From Paraglaciecola polaris LMG 21857 (GTDB taxonomy: Bacteria; Pseudomonadota; Gammaproteobacteria; Enterobacterales; Alteromonadaceae), in NCBI RefSeq assembly GCF_000315055.1, contig NZ_BAER01000017.1, forward strand, positions 62,001 to 126,000: DNA of 64,000 bases, in the 5' to 3' direction. Both the position numbers and the translations under genes were made by a program. Positions 56,894 to 64,000 of the stretch are shown in pieces (within the stretch, counting starts at the first letter, position 1; the number at the start of each line of letters is the position of its first letter). A model generated the notes under the pieces. It did not search any database. It saw only the letters and a list, made by a program, of their open reading frames with translations, and was not told where the DNA came from.

Positions 56894-58621
56894 ATGGACA
56901 TAAACCAGTTACTGGTAATAGCGATATTTGCCACCACATTAGTGGCGCTTATTCTTACGAATAAGCGCCCTTCTTCTATTTTTGCAGGCTCGTTACTGGC
57001 ACTTATTCTTTGCCAGCAATTAAGTGTTGTCGACGTTGTTAACAACTTTACTAACCAAGGTTTAATCACCCTGATACTGCTGCTTATCGTCAGTACAGCG
57101 GTGGATAAAACCTCATTAGTAAAACGCCTAGGCCGGACACTTATTGTGGCCAGTTTTAAACACAGTTTCTGGCGCTTATTTGGCTTAACGTTCTTCTCAT
57201 CAGCTTTTTTAAACAACACTGCTGTCGTCGCCAGCTTAATCGGCCCCACTAAGCAGAATCAATATCATCCTGCTTCACGTTTACTTATCCCACTTTCCTA
57301 CGCGGCTATTTTAGGCGGCACGGTTACCCTTATTGGTACTTCTACCAACTTGATCGTGGATAGTTTTATGCGTGAGCATGGTCACCCGGGGTTTAATTTC
57401 TGGGACTTCACGTTATATGGACTAGTCGCAGGATTAAGCTGTGGTTTGTTGATGTTTATCCTTACCCCTTTGCTGCCTGTGATTGAAAATAAGAACCGTC
57501 AGTACAACAGCTATTTTATCGAAGCAAAAGTAGAAGCAGATTCTGAACTGGTCGGCAAAAGTGTTGAACAAAACCATTTGCGTAATTTGCCCGAGCTGTT
57601 CTTAGTTGAGGTGGTCAGAAATGGTAAACTCATCAGCCCGGTGAACCCCGAATTAGTCATTCAAGAGAATGACAAACTGATTTTTTCCGGGGATATACAT
57701 AAAGTTGATAATCTCAGTCATATCAAAGGCCTTACCTTGTTTGCTGAATCAAACGGTTTGTTAAGAGAAAACCTCACCGAGGTGATCATTTCCAACCGCG
57801 CGCAAATTATCGGCAAGACACTTAAGAGTGTCGGTTTTCGCGCATTGTTTGATGCCGCTGTGGTGGCAATACGCCGAGACGGTGAAACCCTGTCCGGTAA
57901 ACTAGGCGAGATTAAACTTCAGTCAGGTGATTTTTTATTGCTCGCCACAGGGCCAGATTTTGTTAAACGCCAAAATTTAACCAAAAACTTTTTTATCCTG
58001 TCAGAGAAAAAAGTCGCCACAAAATTACTCAATAAACAAGAGTGGGTTACATTAGGCGGGTTTGTCATCACAATTGCGTTAGCGGCCACGTCTATGATTT
58101 CACTGGCCACTGGTTTGGTGTTCTTTTTGGCACTATTAGTTGCTACAGGCGTCACATCCACAAACGAGATTAAACGTCACCTCCCCCTTGAATTAATCAT
58201 TGTTATCGTCGGCGCGCTAAGCCTAGCCAGCGCTTTAGAAGGCGCGGGGGTGATTAACTCCCTTACCCACTTAGTTGAACCCTTAATGGCCAACTCAAGC
58301 CCATTTATGGCATTAGTAATGGTTTATTTAACCACCTTATTATTAACTGAGGTGGTAACAAACAATGCCGCTGCAGCATTAATGTTTCCGTTTGCGTATG
58401 GATTAGTAGAAAGTTTAGGTGTGCCCCTTATGCCATTCGCTTTAGCCGTTGCCTTTGCTGCTAGTGCTAGCTTTATCTCACCCTACGGTTATCAAACCAA
58501 CTTGTTGGTATTCAGTGCGAGCAACTATAAATTCAAACATTTTATTAAATTCGGTTTACCGATTTCCATTTGCTATTCCACTATCGTTTTAGCCTTGCTT
58601 AAATATACCTATCAGCTGTAA
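56894..58621 (+). CDS. SLC13-family anion permease with RCK_C domains, probable sulfate importer
   Basis: This 575-residue membrane protein has two sets of helices split by two TrkA-C (RCK_C) domains (about 205-375; DSELVGKSVEQNHLRNLPEL, REDNLTEVIISNRAQIIG-like). The SLC13/ArsB-type helix hairpins are visible as FLNNTAVVASLIGP and TEVVTNNAAAALMFP, with LIGTSTNLIVDS for Na+/anion binding. It is the last gene of the cys operon, 18 bases after cysN, so sulfate is the likely cargo. Such permeases replace CysTWA in many marine bacteria. Confidence 0.9.
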   Translation: MDINQLLVIAIFATTLVALILTNKRPSSIFAGSLLALILCQQLSVVDVVNNFTNQGLITLILLLIVSTAVDKTSLVKRLGRTLIVASFKHSFWRLFGLTFFSSAFLNNTAVVASLIGPTKQNQYHPASRLLIPLSYAAILGGTVTLIGTSTNLIVDSFMREHGHPGFNFWDFTLYGLVAGLSCGLLMFILTPLLPVIENKNRQYNSYFIEAKVEADSELVGKSVEQNHLRNLPELFLVEVVRNGKLISPVNPELVIQENDKLIFSGDIHKVDNLSHIKGLTLFAESNGLLRENLTEVIISNRAQIIGKTLKSVGFRALFDAAVVAIRRDGETLSGKLGEIKLQSGDFLLLATGPDFVKRQNLTKNFFILSEKKVATKLLNKQEWVTLGGFVITIALAATSMISLATGLVFFLALLVATGVTSTNEIKRHLPLELIIVIVGALSLASALEGAGVINSLTHLVEPLMANSSPFMALVMVYLTTLLLTEVVTNNAAAALMFPFAYGLVESLGVPLMPFALAVAFAASASFISPYGYQTNLLVFSASNYKFKHFIKFGLPISICYSTIVLALLKYTYQL

Positions 58622-58686
58622 TCATTGCCGCTCATGTCTGGCCTATTCTATTAAACAGCTGCTAACGGGATTTAAACACGACAAAT

Positions 58687-58720
58687 AAAAAGACGAGTGT
58701 GATAACACACTCGTCTTTTT
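58687..58720. terminator. bidirectional terminator between the cys operon and rluF
   Basis: A perfect 15-bp stem AAAAAGACGAGTGTG / CACACTCGTCTTTTT with an ATAA loop; flanking A and T runs suit both strands. Confidence 0.95.
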
Positions 58721-58792
58721 CAGGTTCGGTAAAGTATTTCCAGTCAGCCAACAAGCCATAATCGGCCTTGATTATCCAGAACTCCCGCTTCA

Positions 58793-59698
58793 TCAACTTG
58801 GTTTAATCGGACGCCTAGGGTTAACATTTTTACGCTGTGTATGCGTCTTTCTTGCAGGGTTGGAATTGGTTGCTCGCACACTTGGCCTGATAGCCTTCGG
58901 TAATGGCTTAGTCGAGGCATCATCACTTAGCAAACCCGCATCTGGGGTTAAAGCGGTCTTGTTCGAGTCTGCAACGACGCTGTTAATCTCGTTCATTTCA
59001 TCAGCCGTTAAATCGCGCCATTGACCAACTTTGAGTCCAGCCAAGCGAATGGACATAATGCGACTGCGTTTTAATTTAGTTACACCGTAGCCTAAATACT
59101 CGCACATTCTGCGAATTTGTCGATTTAGGCCCTGGGTCAAAATAATACGAAATACAAACTTGCTCTGCATGGTTACTGTGCAGGGTTTAGTCACTGTATC
59201 TAGTATGGGCACTCCTGCGCCCATAGCATGTATAAAGCGTTCATTCAATGGCCGATCGACAGTGACAATATACTCCTTGTCGTGCGCATTTTCGGCGCGC
59301 AAAATTTTATTGACGATATCTCCGTCACTGGTTAGAAATATCAGTCCTTCAGACGGTTTGTCTAAGCGCCCTATTGGGAAAATACGCTCTGAGTGACCTA
59401 TGGCATCAATGATATTGCCTTTAATATGGCGCTCTGTGGTGCATGTAATCCCCACAGGTTTGTGATAAGCCAAATAGACGCGATCAGATTTATTCTCTGC
59501 GCTGGCTTGAATTTGGCTTCCATCGACACGAACGTCATCGCCGGGCTGCACTTTTGTGCCCAATTCAGGTATCACACCATTGATGGTAACGCGTTTACTT
59601 TCGATCAGTTTATCCGCCTCTCGGCGCGAGCAAAATCCTGAGTCGCTAATAAATTTATTCAAACGAATGTTGGATGCTACAGAATTAGATGTATTCAA
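58793..59698 (-). CDS. rluF: 23S rRNA pseudouridine(2604) synthase RluF
   Basis: This 301-residue RsuA/RluB-type enzyme has an N-terminal S4 RNA-binding domain (RLNKFISDSGFCSRREADKL), the catalytic Asp in IGRLDKPSEGLIFLTSDG, and QGLNRQIRRMCEYLGYGV. E. coli RluF modifies U2604 of 23S rRNA, and the closest match in motif spacing is RluF. The C-terminal 65 residues are basic, low complexity and likely disordered. An in-frame stop lies 12 bases before the first codon, and no ATG precedes the S4 domain, so the start is a TTG at 59698. Confidence 0.9.
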   Translation of the reverse strand: MNTSNSVASNIRLNKFISDSGFCSRREADKLIESKRVTINGVIPELGTKVQPGDDVRVDGSQIQASAENKSDRVYLAYHKPVGITCTTERHIKGNIIDAIGHSERIFPIGRLDKPSEGLIFLTSDGDIVNKILRAENAHDKEYIVTVDRPLNERFIHAMGAGVPILDTVTKPCTVTMQSKFVFRIILTQGLNRQIRRMCEYLGYGVTKLKRSRIMSIRLAGLKVGQWRDLTADEMNEINSVVADSNKTALTPDAGLLSDDASTKPLPKAIRPSVRATNSNPARKTHTQRKNVNPRRPIKPS

Positions 59699-59827
59699 AT
59701 TATTTCGCTACTTAATGTGAGAAAAAGCGCACAGGTGCGCAGTCCTGTACATTAAATATATATTCGCTAAGCCTAGGTGACTTTCTTCCCCTCAGGGCTA
59801 TTGCACGCGAATTTAACCCTATAACAA

Positions 59828-62626
59828 CTATATAAAACAGCGCTCGGCACGAAGCAATAACGCGTGTTCTTGCTGTCCGACAGGACCGTGCTGGATCCAC
59901 CGTTTAAGCAACACATATTTATCGTATTCAACGCCTTGTTGCAGTTTATCAGCCATTAACTGTAACTGTATTTCTTTGCGTAACGCCACATCTGAGTCAG
60001 GAGACGATACATCGCTAAGTAATTCAAGCATTAAAGTTAAATTATGCCTAGGCACATCAACATCGCATTGGCCCTTAAATGACTGTTGCCACTGAGCCGG
60101 CAACACATCAATATTTTGAGGAATTTCAGGTGATTCCCAGCGTTTTAAAATGGCAAACAGTTCGTTGAAACTTTCCTTCTTAACTTGGCGTTTTAACACC
60201 TCAAGCTTAGCTTGTCTTTCATCAAAAAGTGCATTTAAACGGCGACGAAAATTGATACTTAGCGATTTTGGTAATGCCTCTAACAGCGTCTCAAGTTCGC
60301 TTTGTACGCCAAAAGCGTCATCAAGTTCACCGATTGTATTAGCGTTTTTTAGCGACTGCTGTATCTGTTTCAATAACCCGTTAGCAATTTCACCCTGCTC
60401 TGCATCCGCTTGTTTTTGCTGTAAATTAAACGCTTTACGCTGTGCAAACACGCTGTCATTGGCTTCACGAAATTGATTCCATAATGGATTCTCAAGTTTG
60501 CGCTGGGCCGGTCCTACTTGCTTCCATCTTTCTTGTAATACTTTGGCTTGCTCAATTGCACCAGAGATATCTTCAGCGGCAGACAATGCGAGTGCCTGCT
60601 TGATTAACGCCTGTTTTTGCAGTGCATTGTCGCTAAAGTATGCTTCGACTTGCACTTTAAGAGGCATGAGTGCCTGGCGATATTCGTTATTCAAATCAGC
60701 TTTAAGGGTAAAGTCTACATCCCCTATCGCCTGCCATTTTTGCTGAATTTGCTGGACAGTTTTTGCCAATACATCCAGGGCTAATGCTTGCTCGCTCAAC
60801 TGCGCTATTTGCTGGAGTACGGCCTGTTTGTGCACTAGATTATCCACGCGTTGCTGCTGCTGCTTTTCAAAGTGCTCACGGCATGGAGCAAATGCCTGTT
60901 CAATCAACACGTCAAACTGCATGTTGAGCCCATCGTCTTCTGGTGTACTTAGCACTCCAAGACTATTCCAACGCCGGCGTAACTCTTTAACCTGCTCTGC
61001 GCGCAATGAAACAGATACGTTTGCGGCCACTAAGTCTTGTGCCTCTTCGATCAATGCAGGTTTACGTGGTAAAGCAATATATGCCTGTAGCGATTTAAGT
61101 TCTTCAACCTTCAAACTCGTTTGCTCAAAAATCCGAGCGTTGCGAGCTTGTTCTTGCTCGGGCAATAGCGCAAACCACTTACTGACTTTACTAAATAAGC
61201 CCATTGCTGCTTTGTATTTACCCTGCTCGATCAGTGACTCGATGGCTTTGGTTTTACTGCGTATGCGATTGACATCTTGTGTCACGCCTGCCGAGAGTGA
61301 TTTAATCGCGCTTTGCCATGCCCCCTGCGCACTTGCAAACTGGCTATCGAGCTCTTTAGGCCAGCTATCTTGATAGGATACTCTTAGCTCGCGCCATTGG
61401 CCTTTTATTTGCTGTAACACTGATTTAGCATTCTCAACCTCTGTCCCCTGATTCGGCACCGTTCGTTCAGCAAAGTCAGCTAACAACGCTCGCGCTTGCT
61501 TAAGGGCATCTTGAAACGCAGGAAGATGGTTATAGGTATGTTGACGCGTGAGCAGCGCATGGTGCATGTCTTGCAGTTGTTTAACCGCTTGCTTCATCCC
61601 AGCTTTTTCAGCATCACTCATCAAGCTTTCAAGGCGCGAAGTACGATTTTGAATTTCGGTCTGTGCTTGTTCTGTTTGCGCTAACGTCACAGCTGAAATA
61701 TCACCAGAGACCATGTCAGATAACCATACTAACACTGCTTGGGTATCTGCCATTGCATGTTGCACGTTATTGAGCACGTCTTGTTTTCTTTGCTGTGCAT
61801 GGTACATAGGTGCAAGTTCAGCATCTAAGATCGTCAGCTTATTATCGAGTTCGGCGTATTTACTGTTGAACGCCTCACGCTTGTCACTGCTAAGGCAATC
61901 AAACTGTATTTCAAATGCCGCGTATTCCTTGCTTAGTTCACCGCGAATAGCGACGAGCTTCGCATAATCTCGCTGGTCTTTCAGTGCCAATAACCGAGAT
62001 AATACCAAGCGGGTGCCTTTTTCGACTTCAACGGGCTGGACTTTACTGAACTGAATACGAGTAAGCTTTTCTTGCGCTTGTGCTTTGATTTGTTCTGAGC
62101 GCGTTTTTTTGATTACCTTTTGTAAGCTGCTTTCAGTATCGGCATACACCAATAACGCGCTTTGCAGTGCTTCATCATCACTTGCCAGTAAAATGGGCAT
62201 AGCCAGCTGTGGCTTATTGAGCGTAGCTAGAATATTCAGCACCAGTTTTGGCTCATGTTGCACCCATGATTGTTTCAGTAAGCGTTCAAGCAATTTATTA
62301 TTTTTGCATTCATAAGCGAAGGCGAGTTTTTCATCTCTTGCCATAGTGCTTTCGTCGTCACTGAACAATGTGCTTTCAACTACTTGTTGAGCACGTTTAG
62401 CGATCCGATCATTTTTGGCGATTTCGGCCATTTTATACCACAGCACAAAACTATTTAATTTAGCCAGTGCCGCTAAACTCACGTTAACGTCTTCATCGTT
62501 AAATGCCAATTCGTGTAGAATCGATTTTTGTTCAGGTACTTCCGCAGAAAGACTGCCTATCGCTGTTATTCTGACCGCGGGTTTGGGATCTTGATGCTTA
62601 GGACGAAACAGGTTTTTAAATATCAT
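59828..62626 (-). CDS. DUF349 repeat protein
   Basis: This 932-residue, helical, soluble protein has an N-terminal HEAT-like stretch (MIFKNLFRPKHQDPKPAVRI then ITAIGSLSAEVPEQKSILHE) and several DUF349 units. These show the W-(K/R)-x-(I/V/L)-G motif (WQAIGDVDFTLKADLN; WKQVGPAQRKLENPLWNQF; RWNSLGVLSTPEDDGLN). Coiled coil is likely throughout. Function is unknown; DUF349 proteins occur in many bacteria. It starts inside the yeaC gene (11-base overlap), so it is co-translated with yeaC. Confidence 0.9.
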   Translation of the reverse strand: MIFKNLFRPKHQDPKPAVRITAIGSLSAEVPEQKSILHELAFNDEDVNVSLAALAKLNSFVLWYKMAEIAKNDRIAKRAQQVVESTLFSDDESTMARDEKLAFAYECKNNKLLERLLKQSWVQHEPKLVLNILATLNKPQLAMPILLASDDEALQSALLVYADTESSLQKVIKKTRSEQIKAQAQEKLTRIQFSKVQPVEVEKGTRLVLSRLLALKDQRDYAKLVAIRGELSKEYAAFEIQFDCLSSDKREAFNSKYAELDNKLTILDAELAPMYHAQQRKQDVLNNVQHAMADTQAVLVWLSDMVSGDISAVTLAQTEQAQTEIQNRTSRLESLMSDAEKAGMKQAVKQLQDMHHALLTRQHTYNHLPAFQDALKQARALLADFAERTVPNQGTEVENAKSVLQQIKGQWRELRVSYQDSWPKELDSQFASAQGAWQSAIKSLSAGVTQDVNRIRSKTKAIESLIEQGKYKAAMGLFSKVSKWFALLPEQEQARNARIFEQTSLKVEELKSLQAYIALPRKPALIEEAQDLVAANVSVSLRAEQVKELRRRWNSLGVLSTPEDDGLNMQFDVLIEQAFAPCREHFEKQQQQRVDNLVHKQAVLQQIAQLSEQALALDVLAKTVQQIQQKWQAIGDVDFTLKADLNNEYRQALMPLKVQVEAYFSDNALQKQALIKQALALSAAEDISGAIEQAKVLQERWKQVGPAQRKLENPLWNQFREANDSVFAQRKAFNLQQKQADAEQGEIANGLLKQIQQSLKNANTIGELDDAFGVQSELETLLEALPKSLSINFRRRLNALFDERQAKLEVLKRQVKKESFNELFAILKRWESPEIPQNIDVLPAQWQQSFKGQCDVDVPRHNLTLMLELLSDVSSPDSDVALRKEIQLQLMADKLQQGVEYDKYVLLKRWIQHGPVGQQEHALLLRAERCFI

Positions 62627-62897
62627 TTTGAGTGAACCGCGCTATGGTGTTTGTTTCATTAAGCTCTTGCTTGAATTGCTGACGACTCTTTTGCACTATC
62701 TCGCCATCAGCACCTACTGTCATATGTTGATCAGATTTAAGCACTTTGGCTTGATATAGCATCACGGCTTGCATTGTAGATTCCCTTTGACCGTCCGTTA
62801 ATGGTTTTCCATCTAACCATTTACCTGTTTCTACCGTTTGCAATAATCTTTGATAGACCTCTGGGGTCATCGACTTCAGTAACATTTCTGGGTTCAT
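62616..62897 (-). CDS. yeaC: DUF1315 protein YeaC
   Basis: This 93-residue protein matches E. coli YeaC: MNPEMLLKSMTPEVYQRLLQ, ETGKWLDGKPLTDGQRE, MLYQAK, and HMTVGADGEIVQKSRQQFKQ. Function is not known. Its start shares a base with the zinc-ribbon gene's stop (TAATG) and its end overlaps the DUF349 gene, forming a tight three-gene operon. Confidence 0.9.
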   Translation of the reverse strand: MNPEMLLKSMTPEVYQRLLQTVETGKWLDGKPLTDGQRESTMQAVMLYQAKVLKSDQHMTVGADGEIVQKSRQQFKQELNETNTIARFTQNDI

Positions 62898-63223
62898 TAA
62901 TTAGACTTCTTGACAAAAACTAAACGCACTCGATTGACTATGTACCAAACAAAACCAATTATCGCGACACCAACGGCAATATTGTACTGAAGCTCTCCAG
63001 GCACTGCCCCTCCCCAATACATAAACCCGAAACCCGCCACAAACATTAACATCGCGATCAGGGACTGAGTTTGAATACTTTGGGATTTCAGGTATTTCTG
63101 TAAATTGCGTTTACGGGCAATATCGTCTTCGCTAGCATTGCCCATTGCGAAACCACAGTGGTTACATTGCTCAGTTTTATCAGAGATTTTTTTATTGCAC
63201 GATGGGCAATCAATTAACGCCAT
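62897..63223 (-). CDS. zinc-ribbon membrane protein
   Basis: This 108-residue protein has an N-terminal zinc ribbon (two CxxC pairs: CPSC at 6-9 and CNHC at 20-23), a charged linker and two transmembrane helices (SLIAMLMFVAGFGFMYWGGA and YNIAVGVAIIGFVWYIVNRV). The ATG follows GGAG at seven bases. It is the first gene of the yeaC-DUF349 operon. No known function. Confidence 0.8.
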   Translation of the reverse strand: MALIDCPSCNKKISDKTEQCNHCGFAMGNASEDDIARKRNLQKYLKSQSIQTQSLIAMLMFVAGFGFMYWGGAVPGELQYNIAVGVAIIGFVWYIVNRVRLVFVKKSN

Positions 63224-63276
63224 TATTCACTCCACTACATTTTGGTTAAACAAATTATCGTGATACTAGATCACGA

Positions 63277-63298
63277 AAGCGCGGACGGTGCCGCGCTT
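63277..63298. terminator. GC-rich hairpin after the symporter gene
   Basis: An 8-bp stem AAGCGCGG / CCGCGCTT with a six-base loop lies 18 bases beyond the symporter stop. The T-run is weak on the minus strand, so termination is probable but not certain. Confidence 0.5.
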
Positions 63299-63315
63299 AT
63301 TTTCTTAGATGATCA

Positions 63316-64000
63316 TTACGATTTATGTTCTTTATTGAAATCTTCCCAATATTTATTGACAGATTCTTTCATTTCTTTGCGAAGCAAAAATATGCCTAGC
63401 AAGTTAGGCAAAGTCATCACAACGATGGCGACCGCCGAAAGTGTCCACACGAGAGTGGTGTCTGATACTGCTGCCCACACAAAAGCAAATACATATACCA
63501 CGCGATAAGGCATCACCGAACGCGGCCCAAGTAAATAGGTCATGGCCCGGTCCCCATAATACGACCACGCAATAGCAGTAGAAAATGCAAACAGCAATAA
63601 GCCAACCGACACTATGTATTTACCCGACTCACCGAAGAACCCCTTGGTAAATGCCAACGCAGTCAAGCTCGCAGAATGAATGAGTGACTTACCTGACACC
63701 ACTATATTCTCTTTTATCAAGCCCCCATCAACCACCTTTAATTTACCGGTAAACAAATCGTCATCGTCACCAAAGGAGAACTTGACGTCTTCAGCCACCG
63801 AGCGGGCATTGAGCAAGGTGTAACCTGTGCTAATCGATTTACCATTTACAATTTGAATTTCACCATTAAAAGGCATGACTTCAGAGGTATCGAGATCATT
63901 GATGTACGCGTATAACTGCTGACGATCGCTGTCGACTGTATCTGTGTAACTACCCGCAACTATCATCATGTCGCTGCGATCAAACACATTTTGATGTTTC
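63316..64000 (-). CDS. sodium:alanine symporter (AGCS family), C-terminal part
   Basis: The frame is open to the right window edge, so only about 228 residues of the C-terminal part are seen. Typical AGCS helices are present: [33 protein letters not shown] and the following [20 protein letters not shown]. Between the Asp-Thr of the preceding helix (YTDTVDS region) and the [13 protein letters not shown] helix there is an unusually long polar, beta-rich insert of about 90 residues, where E. coli-like members have a short loop. The family imports alanine or glycine with Na+. The real start is outside the window. Confidence 0.85.
   Translation of the reverse strand, partial: KHQNVFDRSDMMIVAGSYTDTVDSDRQQLYAYINDLDTSEVMPFNGEIQIVNGKSISTGYTLLNARSVAEDVKFSFGDDDDLFTGKLKVVDGGLIKENIVVSGKSLIHSASLTALAFTKGFFGESGKYIVSVGLLLFAFSTAIAWSYYGDRAMTYLLGPRSVMPYRVVYVFAFVWAAVSDTTLVWTLSAVAIVVMTLPNLLGIFLLRKEMKESVNKYWEDFNKEHKS

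Noticed and set aside
58744-58926. Small minus-strand ORF overlapping the end of rluF
   Set aside because: It overlaps the disordered rluF tail in another frame and has no ribosome site or recognisable sequence.

Overview
The window comes from a marine gammaproteobacterium of the order Alteromonadales. The best fit is Alteromonadaceae close to Paraglaciecola, Glaciecola or 'Pseudoalteromonas atlantica'. This rests on gene content and order: the ffh/ypjD/corC cluster, fadI-fadJ next to a moxR-bat operon, large ligand-propeller GGDEF-EAL proteins, a TonB-dependent receptor and DUF3379 anti-sigma. The species is inferred, not proven. I saw no rRNA or tRNA gene, insertion sequence, prophage or CRISPR array; it reads as ordinary chromosome.

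Layout. 1-5.6 kb: the 5' part of a TonB receptor gene (cut by the window edge), a MaoC-type hydratase, a secreted M23 peptidase and a FadE-type acyl-CoA dehydrogenase. 5.7-9.2 kb: a two-gene sugar-acid operon (enolase-superfamily dehydratase and class II aldolase), ppiC and a phytanoyl-CoA dioxygenase-like gene. 9.3-16.4 kb: a cyclic-di-GMP island with a frameshifted 7TM-DISM diguanylate cyclase, a small exported beta-solenoid-like protein and a giant propeller-PAS-GGDEF-EAL sensor. 16.6-23.8 kb: M28 peptidase, doxX-pirin-lysR, a curA-type reductase divergent from a second lysR, and a CofD-like protein. 23.9-31.8 kb: housekeeping genes (rof, ffh, ypjD, corC-like, sixA, an M16 peptidase). 32-36.5 kb: a second giant GGDEF-EAL sensor. 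36.8 kb: a 50-residue exported peptide gene. 37.2-40.7 kb: fadIJ. 41-48.2 kb: a moxR-DUF58-DUF4381-batA-batB-batD operon in which batB is frameshifted. 48.4-49.6 kb: ECF sigma factor and anti-sigma. 49.7-53 kb: ElaA-like acetyltransferase, putP and an EAL-HDOD protein. 53.2-58.6 kb: sulfate activation operon cysD-cysC-cysQ-cysN-SLC13. 58.8-64 kb: rluF, a zinc ribbon/yeaC/DUF349 operon, and the 3' part of a Na+/alanine symporter gene.

How the genes work together. Fatty-acid beta-oxidation (fadE, fadIJ, perhaps maoC) is spread over the window, and FadR-like palindromes lie in front of fadE and fadI and also upstream of the TonB receptor, which suggests one lipid-use regulon. Cyclic-di-GMP turnover is represented by three GGDEF proteins, two of them with EAL domains, plus one degenerate EAL-HDOD protein. 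The cys operon makes PAPS from imported sulfate and includes the phosphatase that removes its by-product.

The least explained items are the beta-solenoid protein with a sigma-54-like promoter between two c-di-GMP genes, the 50-residue exported peptide, the two frameshifts in 7-base A/T runs, the orphan CofD-like protein and the hairpin-rich leader of doxX. I found no clearly new multi-gene defence or mobile system.
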